Source of the DNA: an uncultured Planctomycetota bacterium | GTDB taxonomy: Bacteria > Planctomycetota > Planctomycetia > Pirellulales > Thermoguttaceae | Length of the DNA: 36,392 nucleotides | Direction: 5' to 3' | NCBI GenBank assembly: GCA_902766935.1 | Contig: CACXFR010000185.1 | Location: forward strand, 1-36,392 | Part shown: in pieces, positions 35,236 through 36,392 of the stretch | How the letters are laid out: each line of letters begins with the position of its first letter | How positions within the stretch are numbered: the first letter of the stretch is position 1 | The notes under the pieces: model-generated | What the model saw: the letters and a program-made list of their open reading frames with translations, nothing else | What the model was told of the DNA's origin: nothing | Database searches by the model: none | Program-made: the position numbers and the translations under genes

Positions 35236-35325
35236 GGAGTGTGAGGATTTATTCGAAAAAAGCGAATTTACGGATGATATGGAGGTCTTCCAAGGTTCGG
35301 GTCTATCCTTCGGGAGTTTCAACCT

Positions 35326-36392
35326 ATGAGAATGATAACCAAAACAAATTGGATCGTCATCTTTGTCGTCCTTGCGGCCGCGATGCTGGCCGTCGGAACG
35401 GCGTCGAGCGTCTCCTCCTGCTGCGGACGCCCCGACCCGGCGCCGGTCATCGAGCCGTACACCTACGCGGCGCCTGAGCCGATCCCGACTTTCGCTGCGG
35501 TCGAACCGGTGATGATCTCCGCACCCGTCGTCGCCGCGCGCCCGGTGGTTAACAACTGCACGGTTCAGCGCCCCGCGTACAAGATGGTAACCGAGACCGA
35601 AATGAGGGAAGAGGAAATCACGACCTACGAGACGGTCTGGGACGAAGAAACGCGTTATCGCACCCGCACCGTCTGCAAACGGGTCCCCGAGACGACCATT
35701 CACCGCGAGACGGTTCGCGTCTCGAAGCCTGTCTGGGAAACGATCGAAAAAGAGACGAGTTACGACGTCGTCCGCTACGTGAGCGAAACGAGCGAGCGGG
35801 AAGAGGTCAAGACGGTCTGCAAACCGGTCACCGAGTACCAGGAAAAGCAGATCGTCGAGACGGTCGACCGCCCGGTGCAGGAGACGATCATGCAGCAGCG
35901 GACCCGGCTGGTCAGCCGTCCGGTCACCACCTGCGAAACGCGTACGCGCGACTGCGGCGAGTATGAAACCCAATACGTCGAAAAGCCGGGGAAGCAATAC
36001 ACCCGTCTGACCTGGCAGCGCGGGGGTGAATACTACGATCCGGCGACGGGCCGTACCCGCAACCGCCTTCCCGGTCTCTACTGGACCGATCTGAATTCCG
36101 CGCCCGAATATACCGAGCAGCGCGTCTACAAGCCGCGTCTGATAACCGAAACCGTTCCGGTCACCCGGATGGTCGAAGAGAGCGTCGTCGAGGAAGTTCC
36201 GGTCACGGTCAACAAGATCGTCAAAGAACAGGTCGTTCGAACCGAGCAGGTTCCGGTCACCCGGATGGTTGAAGAAAAAATCGTCAACAAGATTCCGATC
36301 ACGACGTACAAACCGGTCACCGAAAAGGTCGTGAAAAAGACGCCCGTCCGCGTCTGCCGGATGGAAACGGTCGACGAGGTCCGGGAAACCCC
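35326..36392 (+). CDS. YTV-repeat surface protein (partial, runs off window)
   Basis: At least 355 codons from ATG 35326; GGGAG stands 9 nt upstream, and ATG 35332 is an alternative. The N-terminal signal segment is TNWIVIFVVLAAAMLAVGTA, followed by a Cys pair (SSCCGRPDPAP) that might be lipid-modified, and a Pro/Ala-rich stretch. From about residue 80 on, the protein consists of short repeated strands rich in Thr, Val, Glu, Arg and Cys, such as YRTRTVCKRVPETTIHRETV, VCKPVTEYQEKQIVETV, VPVTRMVEESVVEEVPVTV and VPVTRMVEEKIVNKIPITT. This resembles the YTV repeats described for Planctomycetota proteins. A spacer, GGEYYDPATGRTRNRLPGLY, interrupts the repeats in the middle. Probably a secreted or cell-surface structural protein cross-linked by cysteines (inference). 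The stop is outside the window. Confidence 0.8.
   Translation, partial: MRMITKTNWIVIFVVLAAAMLAVGTASSVSSCCGRPDPAPVIEPYTYAAPEPIPTFAAVEPVMISAPVVAARPVVNNCTVQRPAYKMVTETEMREEEITTYETVWDEETRYRTRTVCKRVPETTIHRETVRVSKPVWETIEKETSYDVVRYVSETSEREEVKTVCKPVTEYQEKQIVETVDRPVQETIMQQRTRLVSRPVTTCETRTRDCGEYETQYVEKPGKQYTRLTWQRGGEYYDPATGRTRNRLPGLYWTDLNSAPEYTEQRVYKPRLITETVPVTRMVEESVVEEVPVTVNKIVKEQVVRTEQVPVTRMVEEKIVNKIPITTYKPVTEKVVKKTPVRVCRMETVDEVRET

Noticed and set aside
35166-35477. Plus-strand open frame of 103 codons before and across the YTV start
   Set aside because: It runs out of frame into the YTV gene, has a basic and unstructured composition after codon 25, and contains the candidate promoter.

Overview
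The window looks like chromosomal DNA of a Planctomycetota bacterium, probably an anaerobic, sugar-degrading (perhaps gut- or sediment-associated) member. This is inferred from marker families. They are a DUF1559 pseudopilin with an N-terminal GFTLVELL methylation motif and a C-terminal H-x9-DG motif, a YTV-type repeat protein, a DUF11 envelope protein paired with a secreted hypothetical, OprO/P-type porins, and a SpoIIE/PP2C sensor phosphatase. HydE (an [FeFe]-hydrogenase maturase), xylose isomerase and a GH106-like enzyme point to anaerobic fermentation of plant or mucin sugars. I see no phage, insertion sequence or CRISPR array.

Layout. Positions 1-5428: a tRNA-Leu(CAG) cut at its 5' end, then three tandem paralogous outer-membrane porin genes. 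Porins 1 and 3 share a 25-nt upstream element. 5515-7804 (minus): a chorismatase/RidA-like enzyme and the rplM-rpsI ribosomal operon. 8091-17184 (plus): a large secreted GH106-like glycosidase, a membrane sensor phosphatase, a secreted GH99/GH71-like protein, and hydE behind its own promoter. 17348-21468 (plus): a tight three-gene envelope operon of a secreted hypothetical, a DUF11 lipoprotein and an HExxH protease with a LecA-like C-terminal domain. 21558-22874: xylA from a near-consensus promoter that overlaps the protease stop codon. 22966-24372 (minus): an MBL/beta-CASP nuclease. 24661-30604 (plus): a small membrane protein, a DUF1559 pseudopilin, and an ABC ATPase/permease pair whose permease carries a canonical EF-hand loop. 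30678-34650 (minus): a secreted TPR protein, acetolactate synthase ilvB without an adjacent small subunit, and a HAD phosphatase.

34651-35325 has no protein gene. It holds a promoter-driven structured RNA of about 208 nt on the minus strand, closed by a perfect 10-bp terminal stem (a 6S-RNA-like candidate), and a second structured, terminator-ended segment on the plus strand. The window ends inside a YTV-repeat surface protein gene (35326 onward).

Regulatory architecture. Convergent gene pairs are separated by perfect bidirectional terminators at 5449-5490, 22900-22946 and 30619-30658. Candidate promoters resemble the sigma70 type (TTGNNN-N16/17-TAGAAT or TATAAT). Several genes carry perfect or near-perfect 5'-leader hairpins without a U-tract, an unexplained recurring pattern. 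The main candidates for something undescribed are the RNA locus at 34714-34956, the EF-hand ABC exporter with its pseudopilin, and the porin array with its shared upstream element.
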